From NCBI GenBank assembly GCA_030841245.1, contig JAVEDG010000295.1:1-7849 (forward strand): DNA of 7,849 nucleotides, read 5' to 3'. Below, in pieces: positions 1 through 5,997 of the stretch (position 1 is its first letter; each line of letters starts with the position of its first letter). The stretch is from Actinomycetota bacterium. Its GTDB lineage: Bacteria > Actinomycetota > Actinomycetes > JACCUZ01. The notes under the pieces are model-generated. The model was not told where the DNA came from, searched no databases, and worked only from the letters and a program-made list of their open reading frames with translations. A program made the translations under genes and the position numbers.

Positions 1-10
1 CGGCGTCGGA

Positions 11-916
11 CTAGGCGGCGACGGGACGAACAAGGTGCAGGACCGTCGGCGCGACTCCGACGGTGAGCTGCTGTGACCACGACAGCGTCAGGTGGTCGCT
101 CTCGATGCCATCGCCGAAGACGACGAGGCCGTCGCTCTCGGCTGTGATCGTGAGCACCTCGTCTTGCGCTAGTAGCCCTTCGGTCTGCTCGATACCGGTC
201 GCGGGCGACGGCCACGCTTCGCGGACGAACCAGGCGAGGCGGTGATCCCACGGTTGGGGCAGCGGGATCGTGCTGCCGCGCTCGAGGGAGATTGAGCGAC
301 ACCATCCGGTAGCGCCGGTTCCGCTGCTCACGATGAGCCCCGATGAGGACTGCCGTTCGACGTGTCCGGCCGACGTGGTCAGTCGGTAGCGCGCGGACTG
401 GTGACTTGGGTGCCCGACGAAGACTTCGTTCAGGGCGAGCAGCTGTTGTCCGTCATCGGAGCTCGCCACGACCATTGTTCGCGATTCCAGCTCGGCCCGA
501 CCGGCTGCGGTTGCGGCCAGCGTGGTGCGGAAGTCCGCAACATCGACTGGAACCAGCACGCCTGGGTTGACCGCCGGCTCCGGGTTGACACCGATGACTG
601 GCTGTCCATCGAGGTATTTCGCCACGTTGGCCACCAGCCCGTCCTGTCCCACCACGACGATGAGGTCGTCCGGAGCGAACAGGAACCGGTCGAGGTCGGC
701 GCGTTCGACCAGGCCGCGGCGCCACTCGACGGGAATCGAAGCGCTGACCGAGGTCAGCGCGTTGGCGACGGCATCGTGGCGGGCTTGGACTTCCTCGATG
801 ATGCGCCCGCGGGTCCGCAGGAAGAACTCCGCGGCCCCACGGGTGCCGTGCCGGGCGAGCAGCTCGTCCAGTTCGGTGCGTCGATGGACGACCACCGCAC
901 GCGGGGAGAGGGTCAC
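11..916 (-). CDS. NAD kinase-like (ATP-NAD kinase fold) protein
   Basis: The 301-residue protein resembles the NAD kinase/diacylglycerol kinase superfamily, which phosphorylates NAD to NADP. Visible motifs are a GQDGL segment (residues 90-94) where NAD kinases have GGDGT, an NPG turn (117-119), LNE (162-164) matching the conserved NE motif, and a glycine-rich GTGATG (199-204) in the place of the TGSTA motif. The catalytic Asp equivalent (D92) is kept, but the second Gly and the Thr of the first motif are changed, so activity or substrate may differ. The GTG start overlaps the stop of the upstream SPFH gene by 4 nt (GTGA), and GGGGAG lies 4 nt upstream of it within the SPFH gene's last codons, so the two are probably translationally coupled. 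The stop is TAG at 11-13. The fold is fairly sure; the enzymatic function is inference. Confidence 0.75.
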   Translation of the reverse strand: MTLSPRAVVVHRRTELDELLARHGTRGAAEFFLRTRGRIIEEVQARHDAVANALTSVSASIPVEWRRGLVERADLDRFLFAPDDLIVVVGQDGLVANVAKYLDGQPVIGVNPEPAVNPGVLVPVDVADFRTTLAATAAGRAELESRTMVVASSDDGQQLLALNEVFVGHPSHQSARYRLTTSAGHVERQSSSGLIVSSGTGATGWCRSISLERGSTIPLPQPWDHRLAWFVREAWPSPATGIEQTEGLLAQDEVLTITAESDGLVVFGDGIESDHLTLSWSQQLTVGVAPTVLHLVRPVAA

Positions 917-1920
917 ACTTGCTCCCCGGTGCCGGTCAGAGCGGCCAGCGCGGTGCTGAGCAAATCCGGCGAGAGGTTCAGCGTCCCGATGTTGGGCAGG
1001 CCGCCGGCGAGCTCACGCGCTGCCAGGCCGAGCAGGATCTTCGGGTCGACCTCGAGGTACGCGGCGAGCTTCGCCGTTTCAGCGTCGCCCTCCGCATCCC
1101 CGATCAGCCGGGTGGCCTCGGCTCGACTGGCGGCAAATACCCGGTCCCGGTCTGCCTTGGCGTCGGCCGCGGTCCGCTCTGCGGCAGCGGTCTCCTCGGC
1201 TTGTCGCCGCTGGTTCTGGCCGCGTTGGGTGACCAGCTGCTCCTCGCGGATGGCGAGCTCGATCTGGTTCTGCAACTCGTTCTCCGCGATGGCTCGCTCG
1301 CGGTTGACCGCGAGGGCTCGGCGCTCGTACGTGGCCCGATCTGCCTCTTGCTGGACTTCTTCGCGGGTCGGCGTCTGCAGCGCCCTTTCGACCTCCGGTT
1401 CGGGTCGGACGGCAACCACACGCACCCCGAGCACGTCGATCCCTGTGTCTCGCAGCCGTGCGTCGTCCGCCAGGCCAGCCATGATGCGCTCCCGAACAGC
1501 GGCGACGCCGGCCGCGAGCGCCTCCGGCAAGGTCGTAGCGGCCAGAAGTTCAAGTGCGGGCTGCTGAGCCAGTTCGGCGAGCAAGCTTGCCACCTGCTCC
1601 AGTGGCGTCGAGCGCCACCGACCGGTCTCCGGATCGATGCTGAAGTCCAACCGCCCGGCCGCCGTCGCAGGGTCGGTGACCCGGTAGGTGACTGTCGCCT
1701 GCACGGTGACGTCTTGGAAGTCCCGCGTGCGGGCGTGGAACAACAGCGGGAGCTCCCTGTCGTCAACGGGGATCTCGCTGAGAACGGCTGAGAGCGGGCG
1801 GAACCAGAACGCGAGCCCGGTTCCTTCTCGGACCAACCTGCCCCGGCGCTGTTGGCGCACGTGCACGGTCGGGGCACCGCGCAGGTGACGGATGAGCGGG
1901 TATCGCTGGATGTCGGCCAT
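913..1920 (-). CDS. SPFH/band-7 (prohibitin-like) domain protein
   Basis: This 335-residue protein reads as an SPFH/band-7 family member, a group of scaffold proteins that oligomerise at membranes. An N-terminal beta-rich SPFH region spans about residues 15-175 (TVHVRQQRRGRLVREG, then FQDVTVQATVTYRV and IDVLGVRVVAVRPEPEV). A long charged, Ala/Glu/Arg-rich coiled coil follows (about 178-285), typical of band-7 proteins, and then a short C-terminal tail. I see no N-terminal membrane helix or signal peptide, so it may be cytoplasmic or peripherally attached. The start is the ATG at 1918-1920, with AAGGAG six nt upstream. A TTG 18 codons further upstream would place the promoter and operator inside the gene. 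It is the first gene of an operon with the NAD-kinase-like gene and is divergent from the Nudix regulator. Confidence 0.85.
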   Translation of the reverse strand: MADIQRYPLIRHLRGAPTVHVRQQRRGRLVREGTGLAFWFRPLSAVLSEIPVDDRELPLLFHARTRDFQDVTVQATVTYRVTDPATAAGRLDFSIDPETGRWRSTPLEQVASLLAELAQQPALELLAATTLPEALAAGVAAVRERIMAGLADDARLRDTGIDVLGVRVVAVRPEPEVERALQTPTREEVQQEADRATYERRALAVNRERAIAENELQNQIELAIREEQLVTQRGQNQRRQAEETAAAERTAADAKADRDRVFAASRAEATRLIGDAEGDAETAKLAAYLEVDPKILLGLAARELAGGLPNIGTLNLSPDLLSTALAALTGTGEQV

Positions 1921-1930
1921 GGCCTTCTCC

Positions 1931-1951
1931 TTATCGTCAGTAAGACGATAA
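1931..1951. promoter_or_regulatory. NrtR-type operator, box 1
   Basis: A 21-bp inverted repeat: arms TTATCGTC and GACGATAA are perfectly complementary around the 5-nt centre AGTAA. It contains the GT-N7-AC core (GT at 1936-1937, AC at 1945-1946) known for NrtR operators. It overlaps the -10 of the SPFH operon promoter. Its centre (1941) is 34 bp from that of box 2, close to three helical turns. That the neighbouring Nudix regulator binds here is inference. Confidence 0.65.
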
Positions 1952-1974
1952 ACCCTGGAGCTGGTTCTCGTCAA
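1945..1974 (-). promoter_or_regulatory. Putative promoter of the SPFH/NAD-kinase-like operon
   Basis: On the minus strand, TTGACG (1974-1969, 5 of 6 to the -35 consensus) is followed after 18 nt by TATCGT (1950-1945, fits TANNNT). The predicted start near 1938 leaves a leader of about 18 nt that contains AAGGAG. Both hexamers fall inside the two palindromes, so a protein bound there would block this promoter. Confidence 0.5.
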
Positions 1975-1984
1975 GTTGACGAGA
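1966..1984. promoter_or_regulatory. NrtR-type operator, box 2
   Basis: A perfect 19-bp palindrome: TCTCGTCAA, central G, TTGACGAGA. It shares the TCGTCA...GACGA core and GT-N7-AC pattern (GT 1970-1971, AC 1979-1980) with box 1. It covers the -35 hexamer of the minus-strand promoter and abuts the -10 (TATAGT, 1985-1990) of the plus-strand Nudix gene, so one bound dimer could shut both directions. Confidence 0.7.
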
Positions 1985-1990
1985 TATAGT
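1985..1990 (+). promoter_or_regulatory. -10 element of the Nudix regulator gene (leaderless)
   Basis: TATAGT (5 of 6 to TATAAT) lies 7 nt before the ATG at 1998, and no Shine-Dalgarno sequence is seen in between. This spacing would start transcription at or next to the A of the ATG, giving a leaderless mRNA, which is common in actinobacteria. No good -35 is visible at the usual spacing (TGGTTC at 1962-1967 is poor). Confidence 0.5.
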
Positions 1991-1997
1991 CGCTCGT

Positions 1998-2690
1998 ATG
2001 GCGTACGAACCTCCCTGGTCTGCGGTCACGGTTGACCTTGTGCTGCTGACGATCAGGGCAGGGGAACTTTGTGCGCTGCTGGTTCGCCGGGCCATCGCCC
2101 CCTTCAGGGGCCTATGGGCCCTGCCGGGTGGCTTCGTCCAGCCGGACGAGGACCTCGACGCCGCCGCTGTCCGGGAGCTGGCCGAGGAGACAGGGCTACA
2201 GGATCTGCCGGTTCACCTGGAGCAGCTGCGCAGCTACGGCGCCCCGTGGCGGGATCCGCGGCTGCGCGTCGTCACGGTTGCCTACCTTGGTCTCGGGCCC
2301 GACTTGCCCGATCCAGTTGCCGGGTCAGACGCTGCCGATGCCCGGTGGACACCGGCGTCGAAGCTCACCGACGGGCGGGGGCGGCTCGCGTTCGATCACG
2401 CCGGCATCTTGGCGGACGGCTTGGAACGTGCGCGGGCCAAGCTGGAGTACACACCGCTCGCGACCGGATTCTGCGCGCCGACGTTCACCGTCGGCGAGCT
2501 CCGCGAGGTCTACGAAACCGTCTGGGGCGTCGCGCTGGACCCGCGGAACTTCCATCGAAAGGTCACCACCGCCGAGGACCTTCTTGAAGGTACGGGGGAG
2601 ACAACCTCTCGTAACGGCGGCCGACCAGCAATGCTCTACCGTCGCGGGACCGCAGAGATGATGATGCCGCCGATGCTTCGACCGGCCTAG
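1998..2690 (+). CDS. NrtR-family Nudix transcriptional regulator
   Basis: This 230-residue protein joins a Nudix domain (about 8-145) to a C-terminal winged helix-turn-helix (about 150-220), the layout of NrtR regulators of NAD metabolism. In that family ADP-ribose or related nucleotides bind the Nudix domain and release the protein from DNA. The Nudix box is complete: G45, E51, R59-E60, E63-E64, G66, so hydrolase activity cannot be excluded although many NrtR proteins have lost it. The LAFDHAGIL segment (130-138) and the LEYTPLATGFCAPTFTVGEL start of the winged helix (149-168) are typical. It is divergent from the SPFH/NAD-kinase-like operon across two GT-N7-AC palindromes, so it is the likely repressor of both directions. 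The ATG start appears leaderless. The symbol is withheld because this looks like a local family member, not clearly the orthologue that controls NAD biosynthesis. Confidence 0.88.
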   Translation: MAYEPPWSAVTVDLVLLTIRAGELCALLVRRAIAPFRGLWALPGGFVQPDEDLDAAAVRELAEETGLQDLPVHLEQLRSYGAPWRDPRLRVVTVAYLGLGPDLPDPVAGSDAADARWTPASKLTDGRGRLAFDHAGILADGLERARAKLEYTPLATGFCAPTFTVGELREVYETVWGVALDPRNFHRKVTTAEDLLEGTGETTSRNGGRPAMLYRRGTAEMMMPPMLRPA

Positions 2691-2716
2691 CTGTCCAGGG
2701 TCGACAGACGAGAGAC

Positions 2717-2743
2717 ATCGGCCGGCTACTACGACAGGCCGAT
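2717..2743. terminator. Possible bidirectional terminator hairpin
   Basis: A 7-bp inverted repeat, ATCGGCC (2717-2723) and GGCCGAT (2737-2743) with a 13-nt loop, sits in the 56-bp gap between two convergent genes. There is no T-tract on either side, so this is a weak call based mainly on position. Confidence 0.35.
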
Positions 2744-2746
2744 CCC

Positions 2747-3490
2747 TCAACAGTTCAACAGATAGTCCTCAGGAGCCTGGTAGGCGTTGGACGGGGTCGT
2801 GTCGTCGCCGTGGACGAGTTCGGGATGTGTCTGTCGCGCGCCCGCGATGACATCCCCGGGAAAGGTCCGCTCGTCATAGGTGCACAGGATCGTCGCGGGA
2901 GAGGACGCGAACACCAAGTTGACCAGCGACTCATACCGCGTCCACTCCGTGATCTCCGCCTCGGTGTCGTCTGCCCACGCCGCCTCCGCCACCACCCGGA
3001 TCCAGACGGCACCTGCCTCAGATTTCTCTGAGACGAAGGCGCCGTAGTGGTCGAGGGCGTGTCTGGGCGACCGGTACCAGCTCTCCCAGTCTGCGAACTC
3101 GACGCAGGCGGCACGGTCGCCGAGTGAGTCGCGCAGCAGGGCCTCCTTCGCAGGTGTGGTCACCGCCAGGAGACAGTGCGACTCTTCAACGCCCTCGCTC
3201 AGGAACGGGCTGGCTGCCGCGAGGAAGGCATCGTCGGCCCCGTATGTGACCACCCGGTGTTGCAGCAGCGTGGGCGCTGCGGTCGGCGTCCCGGCGAGGT
3301 AGTCGACGCTCACCCCCAGCGCGCCGGACAGCGCCGCCAAGGTGGTGAGGCGGAGGTCTTTGCGACGGCCGGATTCGATCTGAGCGATGGCAGCACCACT
3401 CACGCCGGAGTGATAGGCGAGCGCCTCGCGGCTCCAGCCGGCTCGCACTCGGGCCGCGCGCAGCGCTGTCCCGATCCGGGAGGGCTCCAT
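2747..3490 (-). CDS. XRE-type HTH regulator with MEDS sensory domain
   Basis: The 247-residue product has a Cro/C1 (XRE) helix-turn-helix at about residues 6-66 (RAGWSREALAYHSGVSGAAIAQIESGRR, given here in two parts: RAGWSREALAYHSG and VSGAAIAQIESGRR). From about residue 76 to the end it resembles the MEDS domain (named for methanogen/methylotroph DcmR sensory proteins): HRVVTYGADDAFL, FLSEGVEESHCLLAVTT, ILCTYDERTF (201-210), then THPELVHGD and a Tyr-containing tail. MEDS domains are thought to sense small organic ligands in DcmR-like regulators, so this is probably a ligand-responsive repressor; the ligand is unknown. The start may be the ATG at 3490 or the TTG just before it (3493); a GGATGG stretch upstream is a modest ribosome binding site. 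It is divergent from a PAS-LuxR gene across a repeat array that probably serves as its operator. Confidence 0.82.
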   Translation of the reverse strand: MEPSRIGTALRAARVRAGWSREALAYHSGVSGAAIAQIESGRRKDLRLTTLAALSGALGVSVDYLAGTPTAAPTLLQHRVVTYGADDAFLAAASPFLSEGVEESHCLLAVTTPAKEALLRDSLGDRAACVEFADWESWYRSPRHALDHYGAFVSEKSEAGAVWIRVVAEAAWADDTEAEITEWTRYESLVNLVFASSPATILCTYDERTFPGDVIAGARQTHPELVHGDDTTPSNAYQAPEDYLLNC

Positions 3491-3515
3491 CAATCACCAT
3501 CCAAGGTCGAGACAA

Positions 3516-3543
3516 ACTGTACTTCCGCACAGGCTGCTGTCAA
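3516..3543 (-). promoter_or_regulatory. Putative promoter of the XRE-MEDS gene
   Basis: On the minus strand a consensus -35 TTGACA (3543-3538) is followed after 16 nt by TACAGT (3521-3516), which fits TANNNT. The predicted start is near 3509, about 19 nt before the ATG. The -35 box lies within the first of the four operator repeats, which fits autorepression. Confidence 0.5.
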
Positions 3544-3590
3544 GTGACGGTGTCAGTTGACACGGTCACTTGACATGGTCACTTGACCGA
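3539..3590. repeat. Four tandem 13-bp operator repeats (GTCA-N2-TGAC)
   Basis: Four copies occur at exact 13-bp spacing: GTCAAGTGAC (3539), GTCAGTTGAC (3552), GTCACTTGAC (3565) and GTCACTTGAC (3578), each followed by 3 spacer bases. Each 10-mer is itself a GTCA-N2-TGAC palindrome. The first three copies also build a 38-bp imperfect palindrome (3538-3575): 11-bp outer arms and 6-bp inner arms are fully complementary, with only the G/G positions and the central GT unpaired. The array fills the gap between the divergent XRE-MEDS and PAS-LuxR genes, so it is most likely a multi-site operator; which regulator binds is not shown by the sequence. Confidence 0.75.
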
Positions 3591-3604
3591 GGCAAATTGT
3601 TTGG

Positions 3605-4339
3605 GTGTCGGTTTTCAGTGAGGGAGTGAGTGGCGAGACCGTGGCTCTCGACGGACGCGGCGAAGACCCGCGCGACACGAGTCGACTGGTGCTCGGCATC
3701 GTCGATGAGTCCAGCCGGCTCGCGGAGATCAGCGCCAGCGCCTACGAGCTGCTCGGGTGGGGTGAAGGCCAACGGAACACCCCACTCCAGGACTGGGTGC
3801 ACCCCGAGGACGTCCGAGTGGTCGCGGCTGCGCTGGCGTGGAGCCCCCCGACTGGTCCGCCGACGACCGTCAGCGCTCGCATCCAAGGTCGGGATGGCCA
3901 GTGGATCCGGGTGCAGTGCACCGTCAGCCCTCTCGTCGCGCACAATCCGTCGCGCCACGCGATCGCCATCCGGCTTCCCTACCTCGGCATCGAACCGGCC
4001 GACGATCGGGCGTCGCGCCTTGAGGGGCATCTGTGGCGGATTGCCCTCGAGGTGCAGGCCGCCGGGCTCGGCGGGCGACCCGGCCGCCACGAGCAATGGT
4101 GGGCGGAGCCGCAGCTGGCGGAGCTGAGCGGACGTCAGGCGGAGATTCTGCGAAGAACAGTTCGCGGCGAGCGCGTTCAAGACATCGCGCGTGCACTCGT
4201 CATCGCCGACAGCACGGTGCGGAACCACCTGTCGGGCATCTACCGAAAGTTCGGCGTCCACTCGCAATCCGCGCTGATGCTGCGTCTCATGCCGCGAGCC
4301 GCGGACGGCGATCGGAGCAGTCCGAGCAATCCGGCCTAG
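3605..4339 (+). CDS. PAS-LuxR family transcriptional regulator
   Basis: The 244-residue protein (from the first GTG) has a PAS-like sensor domain at about residues 26-125, with LLGW (49-52), the HPEDV motif (66-70) and DGQWIRVQ (97-104), all typical of PAS folds. A LuxR/FixJ-type helix-turn-helix follows at about 172-230 (LSGRQAEILRRTVRGE, then IARALVIADSTVRNHL and GIYRKFGVHSQ). No receiver domain or phosphorylation site is seen, so it probably responds through its PAS domain to a ligand, cofactor or partner. The start is uncertain: GTG at 3605, 3626 or 3641 are all in frame and precede the PAS domain; GAGG at 3589-3592 is 12 nt from the first. A TTGACA at 3571-3576 inside the repeat array could be its -35, with only a weak AATTGT 18 nt on. 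It is divergent from XRE-MEDS and convergent with the DUF916-like gene, 33 bp away. Confidence 0.82.
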   Translation: MSVFSEGVSGETVALDGRGEDPRDTSRLVLGIVDESSRLAEISASAYELLGWGEGQRNTPLQDWVHPEDVRVVAAALAWSPPTGPPTTVSARIQGRDGQWIRVQCTVSPLVAHNPSRHAIAIRLPYLGIEPADDRASRLEGHLWRIALEVQAAGLGGRPGRHEQWWAEPQLAELSGRQAEILRRTVRGERVQDIARALVIADSTVRNHLSGIYRKFGVHSQSALMLRLMPRAADGDRSSPSNPA

Positions 4340-4372
4340 GCGAACGGCCAGAGAGTTCCACCAGTCATCTGG

Positions 4373-5440
4373 TCACGCAAGTGAGCCAGCGAGACGTCGT
4401 ATCCTCGCGCGCCTGGCCAGCATCAAGGCAGCGAGTGCCAGCAGGACCACGAGGAGGCCCGCTCCGATGAGCTCCCGCCAGATGGGCCGCGACGTGCTGG
4501 TCGGAACGGCCTTCGCGGCGCCGGTGTCCGGGAAAGTGATGGTGGCCTTCGCTGTGCGCTCGAGCAAACCGCTGCGCAAGGTGATCGTGGCATCCCAAGG
4601 CCCGGAGGGCAGCCGCCTGTCCAGGGTGATTGTGACGGGTTCGGTGTCGCCGATGCCCAGGCTCACACCGAGGGTGGCCGGGAAGGGCCCGGCGCTGAGA
4701 CCGCCCGGGCCTGCGCCCAGGTTGACGGTGCCGTTCATGTCCAGCGCGCGTCCACCGGTGTTGTGCACTGCCGCGACCACCATGGGGCGCCCGTCAGCCG
4801 AGCGTTCGGCGGTAAGTGACTCGATGGAGAAGTTCGCGGCGGGCGGGCCTCCGGGTCCGACCGAGACATAGAGCCGGATGCCGACTCGGCTGACCTCGGT
4901 GACCCCGCCGCCGGCCTTGGGTGCAGACCTGGCCTCGGCCCACACGACGCCGTACCGCTCGCCAGGGGCCGCGTCCTCGGGTACAGCGATGGTCACGGTT
5001 GCGGTGACCTTTGCTCCGGCTGGGACCTCGGGTCTGCCAGGGATCACCGTGGTCCAGGTGGTCACGTCGTTGGGGGTGTGCGCAGCGGCGCCCAGGAAGG
5101 AGCCGTCGACGATGTTCGCGGCGGCGGCGTAGAGGACGAGCCGGGTGGTGGCGCGGGTGGTGTTGGAGACCTCGATCCGGCGCTTGATGGTCGTCCCCGG
5201 ATTGAGGTGGTCGACGATGTACACCCGAGCGCGCGGGTCGTCACCTGACGTGACGGGCTCGTCGACCAGTCGGATGCCGATGCTGCCGGGGTCCCCGGCG
5301 GCTGACGTGGTCGCGGCACCGGCGGGCGGGATCAGGGCGAACCCCAGTGCCATGACGGCGAGAATGACGAGCGGGCTCCGCGACGGACCGGTGAGGCGGA
5401 GCTCAGACAACAGAGTGGGTGATCGTCGCGGAGTAGACAC
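4373..5440 (-). CDS. DUF916-like (WxL-interacting) membrane-anchored surface protein
   Basis: The 355-residue protein has an N-terminal signal peptide (hydrophobic PLVILAVMALGFALIPPAGA at 23-42), a long extracellular beta-rich part, one C-terminal membrane helix (about 324-343) and a basic tail (RRARIRR). The first extracellular domain (about 52-195: GIRLVDEP, YIVDHLNPGTTIKRRIEVSN, VTVTIAVPEDAAPGERYGVVW-like segments) resembles DUF916 of Gram-positive WxL-interacting proteins, and a second Ig-like domain (about 203-303) follows. In Firmicutes such proteins are encoded with WxL proteins and attach them at the cell surface; here the preceding gene is WxL-like, which supports the call. The gene overlaps that gene: GTG at 5440 gives a 38-nt overlap, while an in-frame TTG at 5410 would give 8 nt. 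Neither has a clear Shine-Dalgarno, suggesting translational coupling. An FPDTG at 303-307 is not convincingly a sortase signal. Confidence 0.72.
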   Translation of the reverse strand: MSTPRRSPTLLSELRLTGPSRSPLVILAVMALGFALIPPAGAATTSAAGDPGSIGIRLVDEPVTSGDDPRARVYIVDHLNPGTTIKRRIEVSNTTRATTRLVLYAAAANIVDGSFLGAAAHTPNDVTTWTTVIPGRPEVPAGAKVTATVTIAVPEDAAPGERYGVVWAEARSAPKAGGGVTEVSRVGIRLYVSVGPGGPPAANFSIESLTAERSADGRPMVVAAVHNTGGRALDMNGTVNLGAGPGGLSAGPFPATLGVSLGIGDTEPVTITLDRRLPSGPWDATITLRSGLLERTAKATITFPDTGAAKAVPTSTSRPIWRELIGAGLLVVLLALAALMLARRARIRRLAGSLA

Positions 5441-5975
5441 CCGCAGCCATGCCGCCGGGGACGAGGACGCTGATGGTCGGGTTCCAGGTGGCGGAGTTGT
5501 CGCCGGTGATCGCGGTCGCCGTCACCGCTGGGCTGACGCCAGTCAGGTCGCCGGGATCGTTCGCCGTGTAGACCGCTGTGCCCACCTTGGTGATGCTCCC
5601 CGCGGTGTAGCCCACAGCGCTGGCGGCGATCGCCGGACCGGTCGGGGGTGTGAACGCGCTGGAGATCACGCTCGCCACCCAGCCGGATCCCGCGACGGGG
5701 CTGCGGGCGTCGAGCACCTGCACCTGGCCGAGCGAGCCGCTGATGGTCCCGGAGGCCACGGTGTTGGCGCGCGTACCGAGGTTGCCGGCGTTCGCCGGCG
5801 CAGAGATCGACAGGCTCCCACCGGTCAGCGTGACGGTGGCCGCTGTGGTGTCGGCCGACGCCGGCTGAGCCGCGCCTGCAGCAAGAAGGGCAAGCGTGGC
5901 AACGGCGCCGGTCGCGGCCGCGACATGGAAACCGGTGAGCCGAGCGCGGAAGACAAGGTGGGTGGACCTGCGCAT
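5403..5975 (-). CDS. Secreted WxL-domain-like surface protein
   Basis: This 190-residue protein starts with a signal peptide: basic MRRSTHLVFRAR, hydrophobic core about 18-36, likely cut after PASA at residue 42. The mature part is Ala/Thr/Ser/Gly-rich and has the layout of a WxL domain, which binds peptidoglycan non-covalently in Firmicutes. A VQVLDARSPVAGSGWVAS segment (85-102) matches the proximal D-R...GW region, and the last residues YSATITHSVV match the distal YxATxT end, but with His-Ser where WxL has Trp. The start is ATG 5973-5975: it precedes the signal peptide directly and has GAGAGGG 11 nt upstream. Starting at the upstream codon (6086) would translate through the riboswitch. It is the first gene after a c-di-GMP-I riboswitch and overlaps the DUF916-like gene downstream, forming a two-gene surface operon. 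Confidence 0.72.
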   Translation of the reverse strand: MRRSTHLVFRARLTGFHVAAATGAVATLALLAAGAAQPASADTTAATVTLTGGSLSISAPANAGNLGTRANTVASGTISGSLGQVQVLDARSPVAGSGWVASVISSAFTPPTGPAIAASAVGYTAGSITKVGTAVYTANDPGDLTGVSPAVTATAITGDNSATWNPTISVLVPGGMAAGVYSATITHSVV

Positions 5976-5997
5976 GGTGACGCGCGCCCTCTCGTTC

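Noticed and set aside
362..1567. Long plus-strand open frame (401 codons)
   Set aside because: It lies antisense to the NAD-kinase-like and SPFH genes, has low-complexity Arg/Ser/Ala composition and no domain; a GC-rich shadow frame.
1921..1974. Upstream TTG start extending the SPFH protein by 18 residues
   Set aside because: It would place the promoter elements and operator box 1 inside the coding sequence, and the ATG at 1920 has a perfectly placed AAGGAG.
4360..4373. Short inverted repeat ACCAG/CTGGT between convergent genes as a terminator
   Set aside because: It is only 5 bp, has no T-tract and overlaps the stop codon of the DUF916-like gene.
4519..4533. FPDTG in the DUF916-like protein as a sortase LPXTG-type signal
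   Set aside because: About 16 residues separate it from the membrane helix, whereas sortase motifs lie next to the hydrophobic segment; the helix plus basic tail works as a plain membrane anchor.
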